Origin: Enterococcus sp. DIV2402
GTDB lineage: Bacteria > Bacillota > Bacilli > Lactobacillales > Enterococcaceae
NCBI RefSeq assembly: GCF_017426705.2
Contig: NZ_CP147251.1
Coordinates: 2,633,501-2,697,500, forward strand
DNA length: 64,000 nt
Reading direction: 5' to 3'
Part shown: positions 43,742 through 53,652 of the stretch, one piece after another
How positions within the stretch are numbered: position 1 is the stretch's first letter
Layout: every line of letters begins with the position of its first letter
Made by a program: the position numbers and the translations under genes
Notes under the pieces: generated by a model
What the model was told of the DNA's origin: nothing
What the model saw: only the letters and a program-made list of their open reading frames with translations
The model's database searches: none

Positions 43742-44770
43742 TTAGATATCAATTCGAAATTCAGTTATAGTTTCTATCCTTTTATTCTTTTGTAATAAAA
43801 TAGATCCAAATTCTGAAAACTGTTCAGCTCCAGGTGCAGTTTGCGTTTCGAATGTAATTCCACCGTGATGTACTAATTTTTTTCCATGCATTCTTGGGCC
43901 GTGTTCACCAAAATTTGCGGTGTACAGTACGACACTTGAAGCATCTGTTGAAATGGTGAGTCTTATTTTTTCATCTTCACTACATAGTATCGCTATAGGA
44001 GCTTTAGTATCATCTAAGAAAAATGGATGATCCATACCATCAAATAAATTTTTTTGTTCAAAATCACTATTAAACACTTCTGATAGTTTTTTACTTCTTC
44101 TAAAATCGAAAGGAGTTCCTGTAACATCTTTTTTTATTCCTAACGGAATTACATCTGTTCTAACTGGAGCAAAGTAATTACTATTAAGCCAAAAAGTATG
44201 CTCATCAATCGATTGAGTCACGTCTCCAGATAAATTGAAATACACATGATTTGTTGGATTAAATAAAGTATCCTGATCCGTAGAACCAGTGGTTTTTAAC
44301 TGCCAAACATTGTCTTCGGTTAAAGTATAGACAACTTCTATTTTTAAATTACCTGGAAACCCATTTTCATTATTTGGGCTAGTTGACGAAAATATAACAG
44401 ATGCCTCATTATCGTCTATCGAAATTTTATAATTCCATTTTTTTAGCTCAAATCCTTTAGGACTATTATGTAAGGAATGTCCATTAGTAGCATCAACAGG
44501 TATTTGAAAGTTTTTATTTCCAATTTTAAACTTTCCCTTTTCAATTCTTCCAGCAATTCTACCAATAGATGCACCAATATAAGGATCATTTTCTAAATAT
44601 TCAACAGCGGAATCAAAACCTAAAACAATATTTCGTGTTTCGTTACCAATAGGTATATTCCAATTAACAATACGTGCACCAAAGTCTGAAACGTCAAGTT
44701 TAGTTCCAGCCTCATTTTCAATAGTAATCAACTTATAATCATTGCCAAAATCTTTTTCTTTGATTTTCAT
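43742..44770 (-). CDS. galM: Aldose 1-epimerase (mutarotase)
   Basis: 342 residues. Family motifs: GRIAGRIEKGKF, NGHSLHNSPKGF (substrate His), NPTNHVYFNLSG (catalytic His) and GITFETQTAPGAEQ (catalytic Glu). It interconverts alpha and beta anomers of an aldohexose. AAAAAGGAG precedes the ATG. It is 180 bases behind the dehydrogenase gene with a stem-loop between them, so it may be a separate or weakly coupled unit. Confidence 0.9.
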   Translation of the reverse strand: MKIKEKDFGNDYKLITIENEAGTKLDVSDFGARIVNWNIPIGNETRNIVLGFDSAVEYLENDPYIGASIGRIAGRIEKGKFKIGNKNFQIPVDATNGHSLHNSPKGFELKKWNYKISIDDNEASVIFSSTSPNNENGFPGNLKIEVVYTLTEDNVWQLKTTGSTDQDTLFNPTNHVYFNLSGDVTQSIDEHTFWLNSNYFAPVRTDVIPLGIKKDVTGTPFDFRRSKKLSEVFNSDFEQKNLFDGMDHPFFLDDTKAPIAILCSEDEKIRLTISTDASSVVLYTANFGEHGPRMHGKKLVHHGGITFETQTAPGAEQFSEFGSILLQKNKRIETITEFRIDI

Positions 44771-44835
44771 AAGATAACTCCTTTTTATATTAATAATTTC
44801 AAAAAAATTTCTATATATCTTTTACTGGTCTTTAT

Positions 44836-44898
44836 AAATAAGAGGTCCTCGATACTATCTCAGTTAAATTATCTGAGAAAAGCAGAAGGACCTCATTT
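44836..44898 (-). other. Long stem-loop between the dehydrogenase and mutarotase genes
   Basis: GAGGTCCT (44842-44849) pairs with AGGACCTC (44887-44894), and CTCAG with CTGAG inside. There is no T-run after it on the minus strand, so it may be an mRNA-stabilising or processing structure. Confidence 0.45.
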
Positions 44899-44951
44899 GT
44901 AGAGACAATAATACTCTCATATATTTTCTTAGCTAGTATTAGCTTAAACTT

Positions 44952-46013
44952 TTACAGATCATTCATACGAACAGTTACTCTATAATTTCCTGGAACAGTT
45001 GCTTCTTCAAAAGCATCCTTAATATGATCAAGATCAAAATATTTTTTTTCTAGTAAACTTGTAACTTTTACTTGACCAGAATTTAATAACTTAGCAGAAT
45101 CAATAAAGTCTACTAAATCAGCGCCTGTAGTTCCAAAAATTTGAATATGACGATAGTGAATAACATTTGAACTGATTTCGAACTTCGGTTCTGGATAACT
45201 TGCCGCAAAAAGTAAAATTTTACCATAATATTTTTTTAGCATCTCAACTGCTTGATTGTTTGCAACTGTGTTACCAACACAGACATATACAGCATCCGCA
45301 CCTTCTCCATCAGTTAATTTTTTTACTTCTTCAACCGGATCGCTAACATTACAATCGATAACTTCTAAACCTTCTTTTCTAGCATTTTCAATTTTATTTG
45401 GCATAAATTCAGTAATAATTACACGAATAGCTTTTGCTCTTAGTGCCAAGGCATTTAGCATTCCCATTGTTCCTGCACCAATAACCACTACCGTATCACC
45501 TGGCTTGGTATCCATTATCTTAATTCCTTTAGAGACAGTTGCAAGTGGTTCTAAGAAACCTCCTTCTCCAGCTGGTAAATGTTTAGAAATTTTCACAACT
45601 CTTCTAGCGGGCATCACTACGTAGTCAGAAAAGCCAAAAGTTCCATGATAACCATCTTCTGTAGTGTGAACAGTCATATCATTATATTTACAGAATCCTT
45701 CTCTTCCTTTCTTGCACTCATCACAATATCCACAGGAAGGACATCCTAAAGCTACATGATCTCCTACTGAAAAACCATTCACTTTTTCTCCTACCTCTAC
45801 AATAAATCCAGAATCTTCATGACCTCCTGCCATAGGATAACCTTGATGCTCACGTAATCCAAGGTATTGCGTATAATCTGTTGTGCAAATATTACATGCT
45901 TCATGCTTAATTAAGATGTCATAATCTCCTAGTTTTGGTAAAGGACGTTCATGTACTTCAATTTGGCCTTTCTTCGTTAAAACACCAAAACGTTGTTTCT
46001 GTATCTCAGTCAT
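44952..46013 (-). CDS. Zinc-dependent polyol dehydrogenase (MDR family)
   Basis: 353 residues. Catalytic zinc: NICTTDYTQY and AGGHEDSG; structural cysteines: CPSCGYCDECKKGREGFC; Rossmann motif VVVIGAGTMGMLNALALR. It resembles sorbitol- and galactitol-phosphate dehydrogenases. It follows the PTS EIIA gene by 14 bases, so it probably oxidises the polyol phosphate delivered by the mannitol-type PTS. It is not MtlD, which is a different family. Confidence 0.88.
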   Translation of the reverse strand: MTEIQKQRFGVLTKKGQIEVHERPLPKLGDYDILIKHEACNICTTDYTQYLGLREHQGYPMAGGHEDSGFIVEVGEKVNGFSVGDHVALGCPSCGYCDECKKGREGFCKYNDMTVHTTEDGYHGTFGFSDYVVMPARRVVKISKHLPAGEGGFLEPLATVSKGIKIMDTKPGDTVVVIGAGTMGMLNALALRAKAIRVIITEFMPNKIENARKEGLEVIDCNVSDPVEEVKKLTDGEGADAVYVCVGNTVANNQAVEMLKKYYGKILLFAASYPEPKFEISSNVIHYRHIQIFGTTGADLVDFIDSAKLLNSGQVKVTSLLEKKYFDLDHIKDAFEEATVPGNYRVTVRMNDL

Positions 46014-46026
46014 TTAAAATACCCTC

Positions 46027-46464
46027 CTATTTATCTGATCCTAATAAAATTTCAATTATTTTGTCTTTATTTTGAGTAGTTCTAAGAATCTCAACATTCT
46101 CAAGCTCTAAACAAGCTAATGCAATTTTTGATAAGATTTCATTATGTTCACCTCTTTTTCCAGCAATACCTATAAATACATATACTTTTTCATCATTGAA
46201 AGATACACCTTCTGGAACTTGAACAAATGAAATACCTGATGTAAGAATTTTGTCTTCAGATGTTACTAATCCATGTGGAATAGCTACATGATTCCCAACA
46301 TAAACAGAAACTGTACGTTCTCTCTCTTTCATATCGTCAATATATTCAGGAGTGACATAACCATTTTTTACTAATATTTCTCCACAACTTTCAATAGCTT
46401 CCCATTTATCTACTGGGTTACTGTTTAAAATAATATTTTCTTTTGTTAGTATATTTGTATTCAT
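46027..46464 (-). CDS. PTS mannitol-type enzyme IIA
   Basis: 145 residues, a single EIIA domain of the MtlF/fructose family with the phosphorylated His in VGNHVAIPHG and the GIAGKRGEHNEIL segment. It passes phosphate from HPr to the EIIB domain of the protein encoded just upstream (14 bases away). AAAAGGAAG precedes the ATG. Confidence 0.92.
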   Translation of the reverse strand: MNTNILTKENIILNSNPVDKWEAIESCGEILVKNGYVTPEYIDDMKERERTVSVYVGNHVAIPHGLVTSEDKILTSGISFVQVPEGVSFNDEKVYVFIGIAGKRGEHNEILSKIALACLELENVEILRTTQNKDKIIEILLGSDK

Positions 46465-46478
46465 AAATTCACTTCCTT

Positions 46479-47891
46479 TTATTTATTTTGTTCAATCATA
46501 TCTTTTATTGTTTTTGCGATTTCAGAATGTTCATTCTTAGACATTAAGTCATGAATTTTAATAATAGGAACATCTTCAGCTACTTGAGTTAAAGCTCGTT
46601 CATACAAAATATCACTTGTGACTATAAGATCTGCATTTTTGGGAACTTCAGATAAAGATACATGATTAACTTTTAATGAAACGCCATTTTTTTGCAATTG
46701 AGTAGTTAGTATTGAAGCTGCCATGACACTTGAACCCATTCCTGCATCACAAGCAAAATAGATATTTTGAATATTTCTTGGAGCTAGTCTATTGTTTCTT
46801 TGGTCTTCACTATTTGTTGAAGAAGATACACTAGAATTTTCCTCAGTTGATAAATCATACTCAACCAGTTCCTCATTATTTTTACTTCTTTTTAACAAGA
46901 ATCCTACGATTGCAAATGAAAGTAAACCTGAAACAATGTAACCACTAACGTTAGCAATAATACCATCTTTTGGAGACATCATAATTAGTGCTATAAAACT
47001 CCCTGGGGAAACTGCTGCAACAGTACCTCCTCCAAAGATTGAGAACCAATAAAGAGCAAATACTTGTCCAATGATTGGTCCTAGCATTGTAATCGGTTTC
47101 GTTAATGCGTATGGAAAAACAACCTCTCCAATACCACCAAATAATTGAATAATTGCTGCACCTGGCGCCGATTTTTTGGCCATACCTCTACCAAATACTG
47201 CGAAAGCAAAAGCCAAACCAGTCCATGGACCGCCATTAGATTCAACTAAGAATAAAATTGATTTACCAAACTCTGCTGCTTGTTCAATTCCCAAAGGAGA
47301 TAAAATTCCATGATTAATTGCATTATTAAGAAATAGTAATTGACCTGGGACTACTACAACCGGTGAAAGTTGTATAATATTATTTTCACTTAAAAAGTTT
47401 ACAGCAGACATTAAGAATGATGAAATTACATTATAAACTGGAGCAACTGCATTCAATCCAACAACCATTAATATGGCTCCTAAAATACCTAGAGTAAAAT
47501 TATCTACTAGCATTTCTAGACCAGATTTCACACGTCCCTTAGCTATTTTATCAATTTTTCGAATTGTTAATGCCCCAATTGGACCCATTACCATCCCTCC
47601 AATAAGCATGGTAACATCAGAACCAACGATCACACCAACTGTGGCAAGCACCCCTGCAACACCTCCACGTTTACCATAGATATTATATCCTGCTGTGTAA
47701 CCAATTAATATTGGTAATACGTATGTCAGAGTTGGCCCAATTAAAGAATTAAGTTTTTCATTTGGAAAGTACCCCGCTGGAATAAATAGAGCTGCAAGTA
47801 TCCCCCAAGCAATAAATGCGCCAATATTGGGCATAACCATAGCACTTAATGTATTACCAAATCTTTGAATCTTTACTTTTACATTTTCCAT
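46479..47891 (-). CDS. PTS mannitol-type enzyme IICB
   Basis: 470 residues. EIIC domain (about 1-340) with the MtlA patterns MPNIGAFIAWGILAALF, NNAINHGILSPLG and SNGGPWTGL, then a linker and an EIIB domain with FACDAGMGSSVMA (phosphorylated Cys). The ATG at 47891 is preferred because GGGGGAG lies 7 bases upstream. With a separate EIIA and a Zn-dehydrogenase instead of MtlD, the substrate may be a polyol other than mannitol. Confidence 0.9.
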   Translation of the reverse strand: MENVKVKIQRFGNTLSAMVMPNIGAFIAWGILAALFIPAGYFPNEKLNSLIGPTLTYVLPILIGYTAGYNIYGKRGGVAGVLATVGVIVGSDVTMLIGGMVMGPIGALTIRKIDKIAKGRVKSGLEMLVDNFTLGILGAILMVVGLNAVAPVYNVISSFLMSAVNFLSENNIIQLSPVVVVPGQLLFLNNAINHGILSPLGIEQAAEFGKSILFLVESNGGPWTGLAFAFAVFGRGMAKKSAPGAAIIQLFGGIGEVVFPYALTKPITMLGPIIGQVFALYWFSIFGGGTVAAVSPGSFIALIMMSPKDGIIANVSGYIVSGLLSFAIVGFLLKRSKNNEELVEYDLSTEENSSVSSSTNSEDQRNNRLAPRNIQNIYFACDAGMGSSVMAASILTTQLQKNGVSLKVNHVSLSEVPKNADLIVTSDILYERALTQVAEDVPIIKIHDLMSKNEHSEIAKTIKDMIEQNK

Positions 47892-48109
47892 GTCATATCT
47901 CCCCCTTTTCTTTAACACAAGTATATTGGCAGAATCTGCTTTAGTCCATGACTGAAAAAGCTAAGTTTGTCATAAATAAATTGCCAAAATTGTTTGATAA
48001 ATTATCATAAAAATATTTGCTTATAATTCGTCTATCTCATTTTTATATTAAGTTTAAAATATTGTGTAAAAAAGCGTAATCATATTCAGCATAAAAAGAA
48101 TAGAATACA
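47892..48109. other. Upstream region of the mannitol-type PTS operon
   Basis: AT-rich and without a gene. No clear regulator site was found beyond short AT palindromes. Confidence 0.3.
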
Positions 48110-48259
48110 TCGACACTAAGTATTGGAGTTGCTGAATATACAAGAGGCATGTATGCAGAAAATATTATTAGAGATGTTGATATTGCCCTATATCAAGCAA
48201 AAGAGAACAAAGATATCATACAGTCAAACAATAATAAATATGTAATACTTTCTTTTTGA
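48110..48259 (+). pseudogene. GGDEF (diguanylate cyclase) C-terminal relic
   Basis: 49 codons reading TLSIGVAEYTRGM then IIRDVDIALYQAKENKD, which is the end of a GGDEF domain (the SIGVA and AD-ALY-AK blocks). The catalytic GGDEF loop and everything before it are missing; upstream in-frame stops follow at once. Its origin may be foreign, since cyclic-di-GMP enzymes are not typical of enterococci. Confidence 0.65.
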
Positions 48260-48354
48260 AAGTGTTGTTTGATGGCATCTTTATTAGTTAACTGATTAAC
48301 TTTTTTAGATAGATTATTACTAAAAACAATTGTCTACTTTTTTATATTTCAATG

Positions 48355-48398
48355 AATAAAAAACAGAGAACGAATTCTCAGGGATTCGTTCTCTGTTT
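48355..48398 (-). terminator. Terminator downstream of the UvrX-associated genes
   Basis: AAACAGAGAACGAAT and its 15-base complement around TCTCAGGG; minus strand continues TTTTTTATTC. Confidence 0.85.
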
Positions 48399-48483
48399 GC
48401 GTATAAATTAAGAATTATTCTCATTTTATAAAACCATATGCTAAATTATGGAATACTCATCTACATAAATCAAAATATCTCAG

Positions 48484-48687
48484 TCAACTTGATTGTTCCA
48501 GCTTTTCAAAGACATCCTCTAAAGTATCTAACGTGTGAATATCCAGATTACACAACCATAGTAAGTAACTTTTTTCTTTATCATTCCATTGAATATATTG
48601 GTACTTCTTTATTAAGCTCCGATAGCGTTCTTGTTGTTCGCTAGTTGCATGCACCCAGCGACTCTCAAAAGAAGATTTATTTTCCAT
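48484..48687 (-). CDS. Small hypothetical protein of the UvrX cluster
   Basis: 67 residues from ATG 48687 (AGAAAGG upstream): acidic, with SRWVHATSEQQERYRSLIKK and WNDKEKSYLLWLCNLD. No membrane segment. It is the last gene of the uvrX-like cluster, before a strong terminator. Not recognised. Confidence 0.55.
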   Translation of the reverse strand: MENKSSFESRWVHATSEQQERYRSLIKKYQYIQWNDKEKSYLLWLCNLDIHTLDTLEDVFEKLEQSS

Positions 48688-48774
48688 AGTAAACCTTTCT
48701 TTTCTACGTTTTTTTATACTTAACACTCTTCAAACATTTATTACAAGTAAAATAGATACTTGTATTCGTACTAG

Positions 48775-49281
48775 TTAATAAATCTCATCGAAAAAAGATT
48801 GATAGTCTTCATTCACAACATAAGTTAACTCTTCATTTGATACTGAGCTGGTTTCTTTTCGTAGAGAATCCTTCTCAAACAGATCAATTGTAAACCATTT
48901 CTCTTGGTTTTTCACTTTAATATGCCGAACGTCTTCCCAAAAAATTTTTTGATCTTCTAAGATAAAATACTCGTCATATGCTTCGCCTAAGAAAAAGCCT
49001 GACACACTATCGACTAAACGACCAAATGGATCTCTGTTATTGAGCTGAATTTCTACTTCTTTCGAATAGAGAAGCGACTCAAATAAACGGACATCGATGG
49101 TTTCTCGCAATAGTTGTTCTAATAGCTGATTTTCTTTTAATGCCCATTCTTCGTTGGCTTGAATACCGGTGACCAATTCCTCCATCGCAAAAGCTGTGCC
49201 CCATTTCAATCCAAAAGGACGATCATGGTATTCGTTATACTCATGAAATTCCTTTTTCGTTCGTCTTTGATTGACTGTCAT
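48775..49281 (-). CDS. YolD-like protein of the UvrX cluster
   Basis: 168 residues from ATG 49281 (AAGGAGTGGAG upstream), overlapping the end of the uvrX relic by 41 bases. It begins with charged residues (NQRRTKKEFHEYNEYHDRP) and has the YolD-like pattern WGTAFAMEEL and later VEIQLNNRDPFGRLVDSVSG. YolD-like proteins accompany UmuC/UvrX polymerases in Bacillus and Enterococcus and may help form the error-prone complex. The assignment rests mainly on position and length. Confidence 0.55.
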   Translation of the reverse strand: MTVNQRRTKKEFHEYNEYHDRPFGLKWGTAFAMEELVTGIQANEEWALKENQLLEQLLRETIDVRLFESLLYSKEVEIQLNNRDPFGRLVDSVSGFFLGEAYDEYFILEDQKIFWEDVRHIKVKNQEKWFTIDLFEKDSLRKETSSVSNEELTYVVNEDYQSFFDEIY

Positions 49282-50242
49282 GTGTCTCCACTCCTTCAAT
49301 TCCTGCCAAGCCGCCCGCATCCCCCCCGACAAGACTAGATCGAGCGATCGCACGTCCGCCTTCTAATAGTGAGTGCGCGTGGACAATAGAACCAAAGCCA
49401 AATTTTTTACGAATCGTATCTAGGACTAAATCGGTTTTTAATTGTCGCACTTGCTGTTCGGGTTCTTCAAATAAATTCAGCTGTAGCGAAGAAGTATAAA
49501 TTAAATCACTACAATTTACACTGATGTTATGAACATCTTGCTGTTTATAATACTTCTCAAAAATACATAACAAGCATTTTGTTAAATCTTTCGTGGCATT
49601 GGTTGCTGGAATACGAACTTGTTGATGAAAGCCACCTTTCCCACTCCAATCGGTGTAACCTAAACTGAATCCAATCCCTAAAGACACCAATTGTACTTTG
49701 GCTTCCTCTCGACGTAACCGAGTCCCTACTTGATCGGCCATTTCTTTAATCACTACTTCAAGTTGTTGCTTATTTGTATAGTCTCGTGGAAACACTTGGG
49801 CGTTTCCAATTGATTTACTTTTTAGTTTGTAGGTTTGACCTAAAAAACTTCGATCAATGCCCCAGCTATGGGCATACAACTGGGTTCCCAAGATGCCCAT
49901 TTTTCGTAACTTCTTAGCCGTTCGTCTACCAATCCCCCACATGTCTTCTAGTGGGGCAATTTTCCAGACAGTGTCAGGAACAGAAGCATACCGCCACTCT
50001 GCTTTCATGTCTTTATTGTGCTTACTTTCGTTATCCAAAGCTAATTTGGACAACAGCGGGTTGTCTCCAATCCCAACCGTTGTATAAAGTCCAAGCTATT
50101 TATGAACATCGAATTGAATCAACCGTGCTAATTCATACGCACTAGAGACACCATACATTTTTAATCCATTGGTCACATCCACACTATAGACATGATGGCT
50201 TTTCTCATCCGAATATTGTTTATAAATATTGTTGATCTCCAT
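49241..50242 (-). pseudogene. UvrX/UmuC-type Y-family DNA polymerase, truncated and with in-frame TAG
   Basis: 334 codons. It starts in the middle of the palm (YKQYSDEKSHHVYSVDVTNG), has a TAG at 50096-50098 (DVHK-stop-LGLYTTVGIGDN), then continues intact through the thumb and little finger (LEDMWGIGRRTAKKLRKMGI, RLRREEAKVQLVSLG, DTIRKKFGFGSIVHAHSL). The N-terminal catalytic part, with the first FSIDVDSFYASVE-type motif, is missing. It is a dead copy of an error-prone repair polymerase commonly carried by enterococcal mobile elements. Confidence 0.85.
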
Positions 50243-50244
50243 AT

Positions 50245-50513
50245 TTTTACGTATATACAATGCTATTCATGGTGGAGCAATTGCAGAACATACAACTAAA
50301 TAGACATTTTGTTGAAAAATTTCTTTGGAAGAAAATTTTCTTTATGCACTAAAAAAAATACGAATAGTAAAAAACAAATCCAATACCACTACTAATGAAA
50401 GAAATCTCACTAGGTTCCATTGAGTTGTTCCGAACAACTAAGCCAATTGTTCCCAAAACAATCATTGAGCATATAAATTTAATTTTACTAATCACTTGCG
50501 TTTCCTCTTTCAT
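50245..50513 (-). pseudogene. EamA/DMT-family transporter N-terminal relic
   Basis: ATG overlapping the proB relic stop, then KFICSMIVLGTIGLVVRNNS and EISFISSGIGFVFYYSYFF, the usual opening of drug/metabolite transporters. Frameshifts follow (a later frame reads QQNVYLVVCSAIA) and the sequence breaks off at the uvrX relic. Confidence 0.55.
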
Positions 50514-51305
50514 ATACATGATTTAAAAATAGTGCCTACAGCTTTATTTTGAATAATGTCATACAATGAATCCGGATTGTTGCCATTAGTAATGATGGTT
50601 TCTATACCATGTTCTGTTGCCAATTTTGCTGATTGTAATTTTGTAATCATGCCCCCTGTCCCTTTGTGATCCAGCTCCACCTGCTAACAAATGGATATTT
50701 TCATCAATTTGTTCAACTTGCTTGATTAAGTTAGCTGACGAATCCATTCTAGGGTCTTTATCGTAAAGTCCATCAATATCTGAAAGAATAACTAACTTAT
50801 TTGCTTTACATAAAGTAGCTACAACTGCAGATAACATATCATTATCGCCAAACAATCGGGCTTCTGATTGAATTTCTGTATAACTTACAGAATCATTTTC
50901 ATTGACTACAGGAATAATGTTCATTTCAAGTAATGTGTCAAATGTATTTATTAAATTTTGCTTCTTTTCTTCTACTTCAATATCTTCTGCATTCAACAAA
51001 ATTTGTGCGATAGTTTTATCGTAGTCCGCAAAAAATTTATCATAGAAAAACATAATCCTACATTGCCCTACTGCTGCTGCCGCTTGTTTGAACTTTAGTT
51101 CTGTAGGTCTGGTTTTTAAATTCAATTTATTACAACCTACGGCAATTGCGCCAGAAGATACTAAGATCACTTCATACCCTAAATTTTGAATATCCGACAG
51201 TACATAAGCTAAACGATCAAAAATTTTTAAATTATTTTGTCCTAAATCATTGGTCAAAGTAGATGTTCCTACTTTGACTACGATTCTATTTTGATATAAT
51301 CTCAT
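50510..51305 (-). pseudogene. proB: Glutamate 5-kinase with frameshift
   Basis: The first 220 residues are normal: VVKVGTSTLTN, VILVSSGAIAVG, VVNENDSVSY, LFGDNDMLSAVVA, ILSDIDGLYDKDPR and LLAGGAGS. A one-base shift near 50680 moves the rest (GTGGMITKLQSAKLATEHGI, ETIITNGNN) into another frame, ending about 796 bases from the start. It lacks a PUA domain, as many Gram-positive ProB proteins do. No proA is adjacent. It lies 2 bases behind the ProX-like gene. Confidence 0.8.
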
Positions 51306-51307
51306 AT

Positions 51308-51847
51308 CTACACCTCAATAATAATCGGTTGATGATTAGTAGCTGGCAAAAATTTTTGAAGAATATCCGCTGTTTTCACTTTCATATAACCGCTTGTTGT
51401 ACCATAACTACACCCGTAATATTCTTCTGACACCACCTCTTTGTCGATAACAATTTGAATTTGTTTTTTATCATCAATCAATGCACTATAAACAGTTGCG
51501 GTACCAATTTTAGTTTGTAGTATTTCTTCAAATAACTCTTCAGGTGCAAACGAAACGCGTGAAATTTTAAGAACTTTGCTAAAATCTTTGGATTTAAACG
51601 TTTTACTACCTGTTGTAATAAACAAATAAAAGGTAGTTTTTTGACGATTACATAAGAACAACGTCTTAACCATTTGCATGGTTAATTTATCATTAATCAA
51701 AATACAATCAGTCATCGTAATTGCTTCATCAGTCTCCACACGTTGATGCTCAATTGCTAATTCTTCTAATTTTTTATAAACTGCTTCTTGTAATTTGGTT
51801 TTAAATTCATTTGGTTTTTCTGTAATTACTTCACTCACATAAAACAT
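51308..51847 (-). CDS. ProX/YbaK-family aminoacyl-tRNA deacylase
   Basis: 179 residues from ATG 51847 (AAAGGAG upstream). The fold and motifs follow YbaK/ProX proteins: ITMTDCILINDK, KTTFYLFITTGSKTFKSKDF (the family F-L lysine segment), SFAPEELFEEIL and a VYSALIDDK stretch. Such proteins clear mischarged Ala- or Cys-tRNA(Pro) in trans. The start of a proline kinase relic right behind it suggests the pair once belonged to a proline-related unit. It is divergent from a LysR gene. Confidence 0.7.
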   Translation of the reverse strand: MFYVSEVITEKPNEFKTKLQEAVYKKLEELAIEHQRVETDEAITMTDCILINDKLTMQMVKTLFLCNRQKTTFYLFITTGSKTFKSKDFSKVLKISRVSFAPEELFEEILQTKIGTATVYSALIDDKKQIQIVIDKEVVSEEYYGCSYGTTSGYMKVKTADILQKFLPATNHQPIIIEV

Positions 51848-51980
51848 ACTGACTCTCCTTTTGTATTTTCGTTGTATTTGAAACAAAAATATCGTATCAT
51901 AAATCAAATGATGATAAAAACGAATATTTATCATGCTGAACATTACAAAAACAGATAGTAATGCTAAAAGGAGAAATTTA

Positions 51981-52847
51981 ATGGAAACAAATATTCAAAA
52001 ATATCTTGCTCTGGTAAAAACGGTGGAGCTAGGAAGTTTTACTAAAGCCGCAAACGCATTGAATTATTCACAATCGGGAATTAGTCGTATGATTAATGAC
52101 TTGGAAAAAGAAAGTGGTGTCAATTTATTAGAACGCAATCGAAATGGCTTAAACTTAACTTCTGATGGCATGAATATCTTCCCATTTATTCAAAACATGG
52201 TCAATGAATACTTGCTATTGCAACGTAGAATGGATGAACTAACAGACTTAGACACAGGAATTATACGAATTGGCACTTTTTCCAGTGTTGCCACACACTG
52301 GATTCCTAAAATGATTCAACAATTTCAAAAGCGTTATCCCAATATAGAATTTGAACTTTTATTAGGGGACTATACAGAAATTGAAATGTGGATCAATGAG
52401 GGACGAGTTGATTTTGGGTTTCTTAGACTACCGACCATCAGCCATTTTCAAACAAAATTTTTAGAACAAGATGAATTGCTTGTTGTTCTGCCAGAGAATC
52501 ATTATTTAACGAAGTACGACAAGATACCTTTAAATGAGCTTTCGCATTTTCCATTTGTTTTACTAGAAAAAGAAAAAAATTCAGATATTTTGGAATTATT
52601 TGAACAATTAAATTTTATACCTGCTATTCAATTTCGTACGTGGGATGATTATGCAGTCATGTCAATGGTCGAAAGTAATTTAGGAATCAGTATTTTACCT
52701 GAACTGATATTAAAGCGAATCGCTTATAACATCGTCACCAAATCATTAGACATTCCTCAATATCGAAAAATTGGTCTGGTTTATAGAAATAAAGAAACCT
52801 TATCTTTAGCTACAAAAGAATTTTTGAAATTTATTGATTATAGGTAA
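51981..52847 (+). CDS. LysR-family transcriptional regulator
   Basis: 288 residues from ATG 51981 with AAAAGGAG upstream. N-terminal HTH (GSFTKAANALNYSQSGISRM, LLERNRNGLNLTSDG) and a type 2 periplasmic-binding-like effector domain (IRIGTFSSVATHWIPK; PFVLLE). It is divergent from the ProX/proB genes and probably regulates them; the effector is unknown. Confidence 0.9.
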   Translation: METNIQKYLALVKTVELGSFTKAANALNYSQSGISRMINDLEKESGVNLLERNRNGLNLTSDGMNIFPFIQNMVNEYLLLQRRMDELTDLDTGIIRIGTFSSVATHWIPKMIQQFQKRYPNIEFELLLGDYTEIEMWINEGRVDFGFLRLPTISHFQTKFLEQDELLVVLPENHYLTKYDKIPLNELSHFPFVLLEKEKNSDILELFEQLNFIPAIQFRTWDDYAVMSMVESNLGISILPELILKRIAYNIVTKSLDIPQYRKIGLVYRNKETLSLATKEFLKFIDYR

Positions 52848-53399
52848 AGTGCAAATGCCGCTTTAAATAATATTAAGCTCTCTTCATCATAAAAAAAAGC
52901 TACACTTTTTAGCTATGATAAGTAACTACCATATTATCAATCGCTACAAAGAATGATTTCAAAAAAACTTGCTATTTTCTATACACTTTTAAAAGTATTC
53001 TATGATGGATTAAATTTTATGGACTTGACTTAAAAACATAAAAAGTAACCTATTTATTTTGGGAGTATTGGTGTTTTTATTGCTATGAAAAACTTAATTC
53101 CGAGTGTTTCAACATAAAACCCTATTCTCTCGTACATAAAACAAAGATAAATGAGTTTGCCCATTAACTAATGTTGATAAAATACCAAAATACACCAGAC
53201 AATGGCTTTTTTCTTCTAAGCGTTGTACCACTTCTAACATTTCTTCTGTCATCCAGTAATTCATACTTGGATATTATTGTTTTTCTTCAAATTATCGGAT
53301 AGTTTCTGCGTGTATATTCAAATTTTTCATCCGTTAAATGGTTTCGTGTTTCATTTTCGCTCTTAATCTATTCATGATTCTCGCTCCTTTTTAAACATA
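52848..53399. other. Region without an intact gene
   Basis: On the minus strand, 53110-53380 reads as a broken small ORF starting MNRLRAKMKHE after GGAGCGAG, with stops, and later NYWMTEEMLEVVQRLEEKSH then CLVYFGILSTLVNGQ. This is a decayed gene of unknown family. The left 250 bases hold nothing I recognise. Confidence 0.35.
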
Positions 53400-53499
53400 T
53401 TTTTCCAGCCACGTTTTGTGTGCACCACCTACTAGTCGAAAGGCTGAAATTTTTGGGTTTCGTTGCAGAAGCGTTTACCATTCGACAAAAAAATAGCAA

Positions 53500-53640
53500 G
53501 GGGCGCGTGCGACTTGCCTTGCCCTTGCTATTTTTTAAGATTCTTATGAGAAATAAGGGGAACAGCTTCGACTTGCTTTCGCAGTTAGTATCGTTCGAGA
53601 TGGTAAAAATGGTACACGAAATCAAAAATTGGCTGAACAA
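53500..53640. repeat. Imperfect repeat of 11058-11200
   Basis: Shares GCGACTT, TTGCCCTTGCTATTTTT, AAGATTCTTATGAGAAATAA and TCGTTCGAG with the earlier copy in the same orientation. Together with the toxin locus downstream it shows that more than 1 kb was duplicated and has since diverged. No coding function is credible in either copy. Confidence 0.55.
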
Positions 53641-53652
53641 GAATTAAAAATT

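Noticed and set aside
53368..53647. ORFs on both strands in the repeated stretch before TA copy B
   Set aside because: They do not match the corresponding frames in the other repeat copy and have no ribosome site.
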